A stretch of DNA of 64,000 bases from Typhlomys cinereus (lineage: Eukaryota > Chordata > Mammalia > Rodentia > Platacanthomyidae). Below the pieces are notes generated by a model. The model saw only the letters and a list, made by a program, of their open reading frames with translations. It was not told the origin of the DNA and searched no databases. The DNA lies in NCBI GenBank assembly GCA_023101885.1, contig JALPQD010000016.1, forward strand, positions 9,487,634 to 9,551,633, read 5' to 3'. The number at the start of each line of letters is the position of its first letter. Position 1 is the stretch's first letter. Of the stretch, positions 47,967-60,689 are shown piece after piece. The translations under genes were made by a program, and so were the position numbers.

Positions 47967-48870
47967 GAGAACTAATCTCCATGTCCTTTCATAAACAGAG
48001 GATTGAGGCAAGTTGATGACTTTATCTGTGAAAAAGTAAAGTCAGTTTCCCCAGATTAGTAGGGTGCTAGATTAATCTCAGCCCTGGGGATGACCTTCAA
48101 AGACCCTCAAAGACTAGCCCAGCATGTCTGCTCTAAAACTGCCTAAGATACCATCGACTGAGTGAAGCACACTTCCTTTTTCATGACCCTGGACTCAAGT
48201 GTCTACCTGTTTAATGCTTGTGTCACCATGAGAATTATGGCAGCAGAAGCCCTAATTCATCACACTTCTCTGCACTAACCTTCTTACAATGTGAGTGTTT
48301 GGTACCTGTCGTTGCATGTTCTAAGGCTAAGCACTGAAAGACTTGCATGCTTCCTCTTGCTGTCATGATGAGATAATCTCATCCAGGCAAGTGCACTAAT
48401 CACAAAAGGAACAGACAAAGCAGATCTTAAATCAGTTGGCCTCCCCCTGATAGCCAGATATGGGTTTAAGAGTGCCATGTATTTTCTGCTCAATGGAACA
48501 CTGAAAGACTCATTGTGGTCATTGTTCTGGAGATTAGTAAGAGGTTTGGAGAAGCTAAGAAAGGATTTATTCAAGAAAAGTATCTATGCCTAGATAAGGG
48601 GAGGTGAATCGGTAGCGTTTTTCTATTAGTCTTTTTTTGTTGTATAATTGCCTTGAAAACCAACAACTCATTATTACCAGTAAGCAAGAAGTCTGGAAGT
48701 CACTGTAGGGAATATATTTGGGTCCACTTACAATCACAGTTCCATACTCAAAGAATTGTGATTGACTTCTCAGGTGCTTCCTTGAGTGACTTCATTCATG
48801 ACGCAGTTTTGACTTCCTAATGCAGAGGGTGTTTTCCTGAGGAGCCTTTGTGGAAAATGGAGAAAACAAC
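47967..48870. other. Intergenic, nothing recognised
   Basis: The 96-codon reverse frame at 48284-48574 has no domain. Confidence 0.5.
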
Positions 48871-49100
48871 GAGGTCAGAAAGATGGCCCAGTGGGCAAGG
48901 CACCTGCTTTAAAAACTTAGCAAACTGAGTTTGATCTCTACAAGTCCCACATGGTAGAAGGAGAGCACCAACTTCTCAAAGTCATTCTCTGATTTCGATT
49001 TGTGCCTGTGGGTGTGACATAACTCTGCATATTCTCTCTCTCTGTCTCTTTCTCTCTTTATAAATAATAAATAATAATAAGCAAATCTTTTTTTTAAATA
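48871..49100 (+). mobile_element. B3-like SINE, diverged
   Basis: Head 'gaggtcagaaagatggccca gtgggcaagg', B box 'gagtttgatctctacaag', 'cccacatggtagaaggagag' body, (TC)n and an AATAATAAATAATAATAA tail. Confidence 0.65.
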
Positions 49101-50148
49101 GAAAACACAGAAAAGTTTTTCACATCACACATGCTTGATATGGTACATGCCATTTAAGAAAAAGAACAGACTGATTTAAAAAATTAAAAGGAGAAACTTA
49201 AATGTCCATAAAGAGTATTGAAAAGCTCTTAAAAATTCCTGGAATCTGAAAGTCTGTGATCTTCAAGAAACACTTGCAAAGGTTCAGGCCCCCAGAATGG
49301 CTAAGATTCTCCATTATGACCATGAAGTGGTCACTTTAACTGACTCTTACTGAGCTTCATGCTACTCACCCTTTAATTGTGCTAAATGGATAATTTTTTG
49401 CCATGTATTTCTAAAATGGGTGGTTTTCTGTCCCATGGCATTACTGTGGCCACAGTCAAGCAGTGTATACTGGGAACATCATGAAGATCAGTGAGGCATT
49501 TACACAGTTCACTAACTCACATTCAATATTTGTAACATACACAGTAGGGGCTCCATCAATACTTGCTAAAACTTTTCATCTTCCATTGGAGTGCCTTGTG
49601 ATGTTAACTTTAGTCTTATCAATTGCAGATTAAACATATTGAAATGATCGCTTACTATTAGTCTCAAACTTAAATTGCCAACATATGCAAAGGTCGCCTA
49701 TGAAACTTTGGCTCAGCCTCAGTTACATAAAGCAACCAAATTGCACAAAAAATAAAGGATTTATCAAAGATTTCTAAGGCCAAATACTGAAAGTAATTCA
49801 AGAATCATGTTGACAAGTTATTTTCCTATGTTTGAAAAATGGAAATGTCATAACTGGGGTTTGTCTTGCTACCTTTCTTAGGCATGTTATTCTGAAATAT
49901 CATGTCCTCTTTCAGTGTACACTTACTTGGAAGGAAAAAAATTGTCTCTATAGCTATATTTCAGTGGTAATATTTTAGTCTCACTCACAGTTTTCCTCCA
50001 AAAGGTTATAACCTTTTGGTGGAAAGCTCAAACTGCATTTTTAACTATACAAGTGTTTCTGGCTCAACTGCCATCCTTTAGTGTTCTGAACACACTGGAA
50101 GTTGGGCAAGACGATCTAAACATATCTTCAAAATTGATGTTCAAGAAC
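49101..50148. other. Intergenic, nothing recognised
   Basis: Unassigned AT-rich DNA. Confidence 0.5.
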
Positions 50149-50225
50149 AAACTTCCTTGAGATAGTTTCTGAAGTGTCATATTTGAAATCCAATTCAATA
50201 GCTTTTTAAAAAATTATGTGTTTGC

Positions 50226-50270
<45 letters not shown>

Positions 50271-50386
50271 TTTGTATGTGTGAGTGTATGCCTGTGCATG
50301 TTGAGGCCAAACTTCCTTGAGATAGTTTCTGAAGTGTCATATTTGAAATCCAATTCAATAGCTTTTTAAAAAATTATGTGTTTGCC

Positions 50387-50432
<46 letters not shown>

Positions 50433-50470
50433 TTTGTATGTGTGAGTGTATGCCTGTGCATGTTGAGGCC
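50149..50470 (+). repeat. Tandem duplication, 2 x ~160 bp
   Basis: Copy 1 (50149-50308, 160 bases) and copy 2 (50309-50470, 162 bases) match apart from one G/A difference before the TG tract and one extra TG unit. Each unit holds unique sequence, a (TG)n tract and 'atgcctgtgcatgttgaggc c'. Near identity implies a recent local event; an assembly artefact is also possible. Confidence 0.93.
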
Positions 50471-50560
50471 AGAGACAGCATGGGTGTTGCTTTGTTTTGT
50501 TTGCTCATTCTCCCTCAGGACAAGTTTTATTTGTCTATTTCTCATTTCCTCAAGTAGAAG
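50395..50560 (-). mobile_element. Possible RSINE1-like tail (reverse)
   Basis: 'gcatgttgaggccagagaca' after (TG)n resembles the complement of the RSINE1 tail. The B1 and tRNA parts are not recognisable downstream, so this is a weak call. Confidence 0.3.
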
Positions 50561-50989
50561 TATTTTTTCAAGTAGATGTTTATCTTTCAGATATTTTTGA
50601 AGCTCAAGGTAAATGACATCTGTTTAATATACTTCCTGATGTTTTTAACCACTGTTTTATTGAACATTTACTGTTACTTCATTATTATTATTATTATTAT
50701 TACTTTGTCATGGATGCCAGAGGGTTGAATTCAGAACTCACTTTCTTTGACTAGCACTCCGTCCCCTCTGCATCCTTAAGATTCATATTGACACATTCTG
50801 TGGACATGCTCACAATGCATTTCTTCACTGCATCTCTAAACTTGCATACAGTCTGATTTTACCAGGGAATGCATGAGATTTCATTTTCAGTTATTAAACA
50901 AAGGTGATATACCTTGAGCTTCAAAAATATCCAGAGATTGGAAGATCACTTAACAGCCAGCCTAGAAGTCTTCTTCTACAATAGAGGTA
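50561..50989. other. Intergenic; (ATT)n run
   Basis: (TTA)n at 50681-50702. The following 80 bases loosely resemble a reversed SINE head but not convincingly. Confidence 0.4.
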
Positions 50990-51640
50990 AAGGATCTCAA
51001 CATCCTGACAGGATGCAGCCCAGGACAATAGAACAATGAAGCAGACAGCAATGGCCAGCCATAATGTAGAATACCAGCAACTCGGCAAGGCTCACCTAAA
51101 ATCTGGCAAACCTAATCTCTCACAAAGCTGAAATTTTGGGAACCTTGTAAAAGAGGTTGTGGTGAGATTGTAAGACCCTAAAGATGGGAAGTTTCACTGT
51201 TGGACAAGACATTCCACTCAAGGCAGGACAACTGCATCTAGGAACTCACTACAGTGAGACTTGTCCTTACTAGACCTGCATAATGACTGACATATCAATA
51301 TGCCCCCACAGATTACTTAGGAACTTCAGAAAGATAAGAATATACAGTAGAAACCTTGGGGACTAAAATTGGATGAATGAAGGGAAATACCACTATCTTT
51401 GGGGTGGCCTGAAAAGAGGCAATTTATTATGCCACAGAGGCCTGAATCCCCACAGGAGTAGACAACCAGAGAGAATCCTAGGGTCCATAGGAGCATACAG
51501 GTAGGAGGCTGGGAGTGGGTGAGAAAGATTGATGAAGGGAAGGGATGAGAGAGAAGGGAGGAGAGAGGGAGGGAAGCAGGATGAATAATCAATATTCTTA
51601 TAAAAGTAGAAAAATAAAATTACAAAAATATAAAAAAGAT
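50990..51640 (+). mobile_element. L1 3' UTR fragment
   Basis: 'gcaaacctaatctctcacaa', 'aaagaggttgtggtgagatt', 'gcccccacagattacttagg', 'ccccacaggagtagacaacc', a purine tract and an A-rich tail follow the order of the other L1 tails. The 88-codon reverse frame at 51326-51592 is UTR. Confidence 0.78.
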
Positions 51641-52049
51641 AAGAAGATCAGTTCAGAAGAGTTAGGGTAATCCCATAGGGCCCTTTCTATACAATTCATA
51701 ATATCTAAAGCTATTCCTCTACATCAGTCCAATACAGGGAATCTGAGTCATTTGCTTCTACATTAATGCAACTTTAAAAGGCTCATCTATGATGAGTCCT
51801 AAAATGAATTGTAGACAAGTGGTGAATAACTGGGATTGTCATTCAGTAATCTAATCAAGAGTCTCTGTCATAGTAGTGACCTGTTTATTAGGTACAACTG
51901 ATAATACTTGATGGAATTTTTTGAATATCAATAATTCCTGTCCATGTTTAAGTAAAGACCCACTAAATGACTAATGAAATAGGTATTGGCCTGGGTTTAT
52001 TTGGTCAAACTTCAATGTGAAATAATAATTTTCTTAAAAAATTGCAACA
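51641..52049. other. Intergenic, nothing recognised
   Basis: Unassigned. Confidence 0.5.
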
Positions 52050-52650
52050 TACAAAGAGATAAAAAAGACAAGAATATACAGTCTTAAGATTTCTAAGTTA
52101 TTCAAAACATTGGATGAAGAGTTACCAGTCCAATTGACAGTATTCCAGAGGAGAATGAATATTTAGAGAAAGCTAGGTCAGAAATGGTTTGTAGTTAACA
52201 GTTGAAGAAGAGTGAAGAGAAATATCAAGGATAAGAAAGGTGGCAGAACTTTCCAGGCAGAATGAGCAGCACATGAATTTTGGAGCTCTGACTTTTATGC
52301 TTCAGAGCAATACATTTTTCGAAGTGGCAGGAGATGAACATAGAAAACTGGAAACTTAAGTGGAGACAAGATAATGGAAAAGCACTGCAGCCCATGTCGA
52401 GCAGACCATTTCTTGTTGGAAAACACAAAGCACTCACTAGTGCTAGAAAAATACACAAGCTGACTCAAAACCAAAGCAAACATAAACTCAGAGGAGTGAC
52501 ATGGCCAGGGTTGTTTAGAAAGAAGACATCGAAATTCCTAGAGGCAATGTCCCTGTAACTAGGTCAATGCTAGAGGCAAAGCCACTAGCTAGTAGATGAT
52601 TTTTGCACCTTGGATTAAGAGAGAAAAAGATGATGGAGCCTTTCTAATGT
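52050..52650 (+). repeat. Possible ancient mammalian repeat
   Basis: 'gcagaactttccaggcagaa tgagcagca', 'gtggcaggagatga' and 'tcagaggagtgacatggcca' keep the order of an old repeat I recall across mammals ('gaacagcatgtgcaaaggc' ... 'gagtgacatgatctga'). Family name not recalled. Confidence 0.35.
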
Positions 52651-53057
52651 CTAAATTTAAAAGTCTATGTGCAATCTCACATACAAATGTCGTGATATTT
52701 GGTGGTTTGGCTTTATAGTTGATGTTTTCTCCAGAGTTCTCTTTCCCTTTGTCTTAAACAGTGTCATTCTTCACACTAGCAGAATAGTCACACGGAAGAG
52801 GATAGGCCTACTTTTTAGTAAATAGCAAGACCTCAACAACTGGAACTAAATGTCAAATGTGACTAATGTGCAGTGCAGGAAAACAAATAAATTTCCAACA
52901 GATGATTCTCTGTGTTATAATTATTTCCTTCTTCTTTGGAATTGATTCCACTTTCCTAAAAGGGAGGACATGCAGAGACTGTAAGTGTCAATGTCACAGA
53001 GTAAAACATATTAGGGGAAAAAAAAGAGGGATCAAACATTCTCTGTGCAAAATAGTC
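52651..53057. other. Intergenic, nothing recognised
   Basis: Unassigned. Confidence 0.5.
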
Positions 53058-53097
53058 TTTATTTAATTAATTAATTAATTTATTTATTTAAATGTGT

Positions 53098-53136
<39 letters not shown>

Positions 53137-53365
53137 TGCATGCGCCTGTCTCTGTGTGTGTGTGCTTGTGACTATAGATATCCAAGGGTGACTTTGGAAA
53201 TCATCTTGGATTATTCTTTCTCCTTTACTGTTTTCCCTGGGATTTCCCTGACATTGCTTTCCAGATCTTGAAATACACGGTGTTGTTAATTTTTCCTAGT
53301 TCTTCGAAAGGGTTCCTCTGCTTGTTAGGCAAAAGCTCAGCCCCTAAGTCATCTCTCTACCAAAA
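53058..53365 (-). mobile_element. RSINE1-like composite SINE (reverse)
   Basis: Begins with a TTAA/TTTA tail and (TG)n, then the complement of the body ('gtgactttggaaatcatctt ggatt'). It ends 'aaaagctcagcccctaagtc atctctc', the complement of a tRNA-type head. A close structural match lies at 63090-63380. Confidence 0.65.
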
Positions 53366-54969
53366 CACAGCCTCTTTAGACAGTTGTTTTGCTTAGAAAA
53401 AGTAGGTTCTGGTTATTTGCAGGGCCAGTGGAAAACACACAAAAAATATATAAAACAATTTTTAAACTGTACACATATGTGTAAATATATTTGAGAAATA
53501 TGCTATTGAACCATGATCAATTCATTAGTTAGTTTTTGAACTGAGTTTCCTGTTCTTTAACTATATCAGATGAGAAGCGTTAGATTTTTAAAAAGCGCTA
53601 CCTAAATGAAATATGATGTGAAGTTCTGGCAGATAGTACAGTCTTTTTTAGGAAAGAGAAAACTTTCATATTAAACATATTTAAAATAATGGATATTAAA
53701 TTGCTGTCTTGAGAATCAATCTACCATCGATAATCAAGACCATCTTACCTAAAAAATACTGAAGTACAAACAGAATGCTTAGTCAAAGTATAAAAATAAA
53801 ATTTGATAATTCTCATCAGACATGAAGCAGTTGCCAAGAATTGGGATGTTGTTATATAGTTATTGACTCATTGAATTCTCTCTACTAGGCACGGAGTTTC
53901 TTTATATTGTTGGGTTGCAAAAGTTAAGAAAAAGTAGGTGTTCTTTTCTTTCATGACAAAGGATTCAGGAACTAAAATAGAAAACTAATTCTTTTTGACT
54001 TGAAAATTTGTTTTCTTTCAAAATACAAGAAGTTTGTCTCTAAATTCCAATAATTGCTTTCTTGGAGAAGAAAAGCAACAAGAAAAATCCTTTCTTTAGG
54101 TTAGAAATTTCTGGAATAATAGATTTGTTTCCAGGAAGATTGAATATACACATTAAATGAGCCACAACAATACTAGGAGGGGATATGGAGCCCAAATGCT
54201 GAGCAAGACTCCCTAGTGGATAAGCAACTCTCAGAACTTAATATTGCATGCACATACTTCAAACTTAAGTCCCAGAAAAATGACACATCATCACTTGCCA
54301 TGCGCTTTAGGGATGACATGAATAGTCAAAAGCACAGTCTTCAATCATGGATTGGCACAGCCCACTAAAAGAATAAACTTAGGACCCATGCAAACCATTG
54401 CAGGCCAAATGAGTGACTAAAATACCATGATTTCTACAATGTGCTATTTAATCAGTTGATAATGAAATAATGTTGACAATGAAGCTATTTAATGCATCTA
54501 GGGGAAAAGAACAAAAGAATCTCTTCCAATTGTTCAAAGGCTGTCAAATGCTTTTGGAACCTGGAAACAACAATAATAAACAGTTACAGACAATGGAGAG
54601 GACTTGGAGAAAGTTGAAATTGGAAGAGTCAGTGGCAGAGTCAGAGGACTGAATTAGTTTCTGTCCTTATTTCAGGAATAGAATCTCCATCCAAGGTGTG
54701 AAAGTAAACTTTATCTGATCTGGATTCACAAGCAACAGCAATGACAAGTTCAAAATGAAACAGCAATCATTTGTGCACCTTTAGAAAAAAAACTCAGAAC
54801 ATATTAAAATGATCTATGTAGAACAGAAAAACATAAGTAGTATAGGTGAAGTTTTGAGTAGATACAGTCTTGACCATCACCATTGTAAAGACACATATAC
54901 CAATGTTTTATTCACATAGCAAGTTCTCAGTTCTATGGCATCAAACTCTGTTTTTGTTTCATATTCTAT
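53366..54969. other. Repeat-poor intergenic DNA
   Basis: No gene or confident repeat. Confidence 0.45.
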
Positions 54970-55337
54970 TGATATGATGAATACCTGCTCCAAAGAAATC
55001 AGGGAACTAGATTTCATTACTCTATGTAATTCCAGGTTGTACTCCATCATGCAAGAGAGTCATAGCAGGTGAAGGAACTGGCCACACTTAATTCAAAGTC
55101 AAAAACAGAGAGGATTTGCCAATAAATGTCAGTCACTCTTAAACACAACACCTGCCAGAAGTAAGATCCCCTCCACAATGGCCAGATCTTCCCACTTCCA
55201 TTAAAGCAATTAGGACAAATTCTTAGAGGTTTGATCAGAGACCTGCCTCAACTAAATAATTCCTCATCAGTATTCCCAGAGGCCCACCACCCAGGTGTTA
55301 AGCTGACCCTGAAGGTGACTGTAGCAAATGCCCATCA
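54970..55337 (-). mobile_element. MaLR-type LTR (reverse), diverged
   Basis: Complement order of the 33671-34121 LTR type: 'catcatgcaagagagtcata', 'aatggccagatcttcccact', 'attcccagaggcccaccacc caggtg', 'aagctgaccctgaagg', ending at 'cccatca'. More diverged than the 33671 copy. Confidence 0.58.
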
Positions 55338-56169
55338 ATACCTTGAAGTATTTTTCACCTCAGGGGGAAATATCAGAGACTTAGAAGACTGAGAAACCTC
55401 AATTTTGAGGAAAGATGACATGAAAGTAGGGGTACTTTTATGGAACACAAGAAGAGAACACAGAGAAAACATTGCAAATGGAGACAAAAATGAGATAAAG
55501 AGAAAGGTGTTAATAATTTGAATGTGATGCTTGAATGCAATGTTACTATTCCATGCTTTTTACTTTAAGTAATTCATAGTCTATTTACTGAACTTTGGAA
55601 AGGATTGTGTTTTTATTAGGAATTGCAGCAAGACAAGACTATGGTTAAAGGAGTTCAGTGTTGTGAAAGGCATGGAGATCAGTCTTCATCATAGAGGTCA
55701 GCAGCTCTAAGCCAAGGAAAATGCATTGCATCCACATGGACGCAGACTTCCAAGAGTGAAACAAACCAGTCTAAAATTAACAGATGGGGGATTTTATTAA
55801 TGTGAATAAGCCATAGGGACTGGAGGAAAACAGATCAAACACTGTGGTCCCCGAAACAACTTAGGCCACCAGGCTGCTCTGTCTTCTAGTTTTGACCTTT
55901 TCTGAGGTGAACACATTTATCATTTTGGTGACCACATATGTAGAAATGTGACCAGTGACACGAACAGACAGATAAAGATGATTTCTTTTTTAATTCCAAA
56001 TTTAATAACAATAACAGTAACAATAGCAGAGGAACAGTGATCTGCCCATTAACTAGGAGCTTGAGAAATAAGTCATTTTGATTAGCTGAGTTAGATTCAG
56101 ATTTCTATTCTTTACAATCTGTCTTTTTAAACATTGCATATGTTGCATAAAAAATTATGATATTTTCAC
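55338..56169. other. Intergenic, nothing recognised
   Basis: Unassigned. Confidence 0.5.
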
Positions 56170-57231
56170 CAAATAGTCCCCAATCATCCTTCCTCATTTT
56201 TCCCATACAACCCTTCATCTCCCTTTGCAGACTATACTATTTTCAAATCTTTTTTACTTGTGTGGCCCTCTGTATTCCATTTAGTTTATCTTCGATGACA
56301 TGTTCTTGACAGTGAGTACAAGTATCATAGATCAGTGGGTATGCTAGTGATCAAAATGTCTTCCTTTCTTCCCCATCAGCATTAATTCTCATTAGTCTCT
56401 TAGAGAGGCATGGCTCTCTTTTAAGATTTTTCTATTTTCATGGTGAGATGTTAAGACAGTTCCTATGCAATTATTATGAAAATTATACCTATCTTTTAAA
56501 TGACAACCCTGCCATGTCCAGGAAATCATGTCTGATCCAACACTGTCTCACCTTAGGCTCTTACAATCTTACTGTCCTCTTTTCTAGGATGTCCTCTGAA
56601 TCTTGTGTTGGGGGGGTGGGTGAGGCATATATACCCTGTTTAGGGACAAGCAGTTCACAGTCAATTATTTTCCTCATTTTGTCAAGTCATGATTTTCAGT
56701 AATAAATACTTTTTGTTTCAGAAGGCTTCTAATTTGAGTGCTGAGCACTCTTCCAACCTATTAGTATAATAATAGGTATTTACAAAGAAGTGTGGTGTGC
56801 TGCCTTTCTAGCTAAACATTCATGATCTGCACTTTCTCTGGAACCTATGTCATTCCCTTTCATAAGTTTTTGCTCTGGTCTCTGTAGCAGGAATGTGTTC
56901 ATCTGACAAGTGGGCTTTAAATCTGATCAGAAAGCTATTGGTTGCCTTATTATTTGTGCCATTATTACACTGATGGTCACTGTTGCCATGGTGATTTGTT
57001 ATCGCAACTTGCAGATTTCATGGATTGATGAGATCATTGATTGCTTTTCTCACCTAGTAGCTTCCATAGTACGCTGTGGCACTGTGTAAGCTATCCATCA
57101 AGAAGTTTTTAGACCAGCTTCAGCTGGTGTTTTTTGCCCATGTCCTATAATCCATGTGTATTATATCTTTAGTAACGGGGTCTTACTGTCAGCTTCTGGA
57201 AGGCTTAGATTTCTATTAAGAATTGTTCCCT
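56170..57231 (-). mobile_element. L1 3' UTR (reverse), longest such fragment
   Basis: Rodent L1 3' UTR read backwards: 'ttaggctcttacaatcttac', 'gacaagcagttcacagtcaa', 'tttaaatctgatcagaaagc', 'attgattgcttttctcacct agtagctt'. Interrupted at 57232 by a young SINE, whose left target repeat (57218-57231) lies in or next to the L1. Confidence 0.78.
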
Positions 57232-57442
57232 GGGGGCTGGAGAGGTGACTCAGGGGTTAAGCCTCTGCCTTGCAGGCAGAAGGTCCTGAGTTTGGATCCT
57301 AGACCCCACGTATAGACGTCGGGCAGAAGCAGGGGGCGGCCTGCGTTTCTAGTCCTGGTAGGGCGAAGCCTGTGAATCCCTGGGCAGAGTAAACAAGGAG
57401 GAGGTGGAGGCGTCCATGGTGGTTCCCGAATACGTCTGTGGT

Positions 57443-57483
<41 letters not shown>

Positions 57484-57552
57484 ACATACACACATACATA
57501 CACACGTGTGCACATGCACAATGAATAAATAAATAACAAAAAAAATAAAAAA
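57232..57552 (+). mobile_element. Young tRNA-derived SINE, full length
   Basis: Same family as 8771-9077, with an intact TCTGC/GCAGA anticodon-arm stem around loop CTTGCAG. The body keeps several CpGs, and a long (AC)n (57448-57474) and AAATAAATAAC-type tail follow. Target repeats AAGAATTGTTCCCT (57218-57231) and AAGAATTGTTCACT (57553-57566) differ at one base. The 142-codon reverse frame across it is not a gene. Confidence 0.9.
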
Positions 57553-58439
57553 AAGAATTGTTCACTTTTGTGTATGTATTCATGCGTGTGTGTGTGTTTG
57601 TGTGTGCTGTATCTGTATTCACGTATATGCGAGTATATTTATGATATTTGAGTACATCTATTGTTGTGATATATATGTGTGATATGTAGATGCATATACA
57701 TGTGAATATGAATGAAAATGGTAACACCCACTCTCACCCATGAAGCTGCAGTCAAGTCATGAGTAATGACAACATGAACAATTGTGAAAAACAGAACCAT
57801 GTCCTGCCCAGGATTTGGTTTGTTTGTATGAATTCTCCATTTTCCCATGTTCCACATTCTTTTTAGTCTGTCCATCTTAATAACTTTTCTCCTTTCTCTA
57901 TGTAAATATTATCTCATCTCAGAATGTCTACTGGAGAAGCATTTGTAATGTCTTCCAAGTAAAAATTTATCTGTAATTGTAACCTGCCACTCAGTAAGCC
58001 AGAGCTCTCGGGTCTGTACAAGGTCAGACCTTGCAGCCTCATCAGGTCTTGAAACCAGTAGAGAAAAGAGGAGAAGAAATATTCTGAAGTTGCTGGCTTT
58101 CCTTTAGATTCATGCCAGCATCTGTCTAATGAGATCTAGCATCCATATTCCCCCTTCCCCATCAGCTCCAGAGCAGCAGAACCATCCCTTTGTCTTGAAT
58201 TTGCACCCAAACATCTGGGCCTTTCTCCAAGTTTGGAGATACATTTGAACCTCTGGCCAGGCTTCTCAGCACAGGTTGGGGTCTCAAATGCTCAACTGTC
58301 AGTCTCCTAGATTTTAATAATTCTCGTTCTGCCAACCTTGGGAGAAGATGATGTTCTGTGATGATGCCTTTGTGTTCCAGTCTTCCTCCTCAGTGAGACA
58401 AGATTTATTTAGCATTAATTTTATATAGAATGGATCTCA
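57553..58439. other. Intergenic, nothing recognised
   Basis: 57570-57700 is TG/TA-rich simple sequence. The remainder is unassigned. Confidence 0.45.
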
Positions 58440-58782
58440 TTCTATATTGTTTATATTTATTTGTGTGTATGTGTATAAGTGATATATATGTGGTGCAACC
58501 ACTCATGAATTCATGAGTCTTCATGCCTGTGTGTACATAAAGGACTGCGAGGAAGGCATAGTATGTCCCACACAGTTACTCTGCTTTGCATCGTGAAAAT
58601 CGGTTCTCTGGAGTTAGCCTTGTGGCACACAAACCCAGTGGTCTTCCTGTCTCTGTGACTCTTCCTCCAGCCATAGTGTTGGAGTTACAGGCATGTCAGG
58701 AACATACCATGCCTGTGTGGGTTCTGGGGATTTGTCTTCACAATTGCACAAGTGATGATACCTGCTGAATCTTTTCAGCCCT
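58440..58782 (-). mobile_element. RSINE1-like composite SINE (reverse)
   Basis: T/TG-rich tail, then a complement-of-B1 part ('gtgttggagttacaggcatg'). Then 'gggttctggggatttgtctt' and 'ctgctgaatcttttcagccc' match the complement of the tRNA-like head. Confidence 0.62.
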
Positions 58783-60180
58783 GAAATCTTTTATTAACAT
58801 GAATGTATCATCTCTGATACCTGACATGTCTACCTGAAGCAGTACAAACTGTAGGTTCAGTTTGTATCAGGTCACTGTACAGACAACTCAAATATTTCTA
58901 CTATGTATTTATATTTTTTATTCAGATATTTGCGTTTTGAGCACAAGGCCAGTCATCTCATGTTCTTCTGATTCAATAAAATATCCATCAGATCAGTCTT
59001 TTTTAAAAAGGAAAGTTCTGTAAGAAAGAAAAACTGAACTCACAAAATTGTATGCCTAGGAAATCATATGTTCTCATAATGACATTGAGAACTGAGAGAA
59101 ATTTCTAGATACTGTCTAGAATACAAATTTTTAAAGAGATGCCAACTAATTTACCTCCAAATCTCCGTTAAACTTTGTGTAAATTGGTATTCTATGTCAA
59201 GGGATTTCCAGAGAAACAGAAGCAGCAGGAGGTAAACATGTAATATGTACATCCATATTTGCAACCAAGCATATGTGAAATACTTTTTAAAATTTCCATT
59301 TTCTTTGTACAGATAATAGAGTTTGTCTTATCATTATTTCCTATACGATAGAATTTTAGAAATATTTACATTGTGTAAAATAGTATACATAATCTAAAGA
59401 TGATTAAAGTATGTGGAAGAAATTGTCACAAAACTGACATCAAAGCATTAATGCAAGAGATCTAAGCATCTATGACACTTACATAGTTACAGAACCACTT
59501 ACCAATTGCTTAGAGATGCTAATAGATGCATGTGCTAGTGTGTGTGTGTTTGTCTGTGTGTGTGTTTGTGTGTGAGACAGAGAAAGAGAGAGAGAGAGAG
59601 AGATTATATACACATGTCTTTATAATAGAAGTAAAGAAGTCACACTGTCATGTGTAGCTTGGAGAACTAGGAAAGCAAATGCTTTCTGGTCTAGTCAAAT
59701 CAGAAAACCTGAAAAACAGAGATATGAATGGTATAAATCTCTGTGCACCAAAGAAGGGAAGATAAGATGTAATTACTCAGGTAGACATGTAAATTATAGC
59801 TAATTTCTCCTTTTTTTTTGCTTTGTTATGATTGGGTCCATTCTTACATTAGAGAATGCAACCTACTAAATCCAGTGACTTAAGGGTGAATCCTTAAGTC
59901 AAACTCACATACACATCCAGAATAAAAGTGTAGTGTAAGTATTCCACTATAAGTCAGACTGAAATGTATAACAACCATTGAATGACTTGAGTTTGCTTTT
60001 TGTTAGTAGCATCATAAGTATTAAACACCTCTACATGACATGATTAATGGAATTGTGGAGCTTGTACTCCATAATTAGCAAGCAATGTGGAAGTAATTAA
60101 TGTGTGGTTTTCCATATAATCATACCTTGCTTGCCATAACCTGATTTTTTTGACACCTTTGTTGAGAGTCATATATGACT
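58783..60180. other. Intergenic; (TG)n and (AG)n near 59538-59603
   Basis: A TG-rich run is followed by (AG)n at 59583-59603. No gene signal elsewhere. Confidence 0.45.
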
Positions 60181-60283
60181 GTAGGACTGGTAATATATCT
60201 CAGTGGGAAAGGAGATTGCTGCCAAGCCTGACAAACTACAATCCTTGAGTCTACATGGCAGAAGGAGAGAACCAACACTGCAA

Positions 60284-60335
<52 letters not shown>

Positions 60336-60375
60336 ACACATACACACGATAAACAGATAAATGTAAAAAAAAGAA
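60181..60375 (+). mobile_element. B3-like SINE with long (AC)n
   Basis: Head 'gtaggactggtaatatatct cagtgg', 'catggcagaaggagagaacc' body, and an AC tract of about 63 bases (60286-60348), then an A-rich end. The reverse-strand frames rich in Cys/Val are the AC tract. Confidence 0.68.
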
Positions 60376-60689
60376 ATAACTAATTTTTTTCAAAAGATAA
60401 CCTCCTCCTACTATACCAATATTATTGGATGAGAAACAGGTCTGTGACAGGATTTGCTACTTTATAACATCTAGGAAGACTATCATGAGTTATAGAATGA
60501 GAATGATTTTTTTTAACCTTTCCTCTGAAACTGTCCAAGGCTGTGTTACTAACAAAGTACAGACATAGATTTACATTCAGATCAATTTGGTGGGTTGAGA
60601 AGAAGTGGAGCTTTGGAACAAAGGCTCCTCTTTTGCTTAATTAGATCAATCAGTAGAAATCCATTCATGTGACATCAGGCCAGCTTCAT

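Noticed and set aside
50149..50470. CRISPR-like or satellite array
   Set aside because: Only two copies, adjacent with no spacers, in a mammalian genome.
50690..50780. Possible reversed SINE head
   Set aside because: Only a weak resemblance over about 60 bases and no A/B-box complement that I trust.
57299..57727. Longest open frame in the window (142 codons, reverse)
   Set aside because: It runs through the SINE body and its (AC)n tract; the Cys/Val-rich middle is translated TG repeat.
60120..60393. Alternating Cys-Val frame
   Set aside because: Translated (AC)n microsatellite on the reverse strand.
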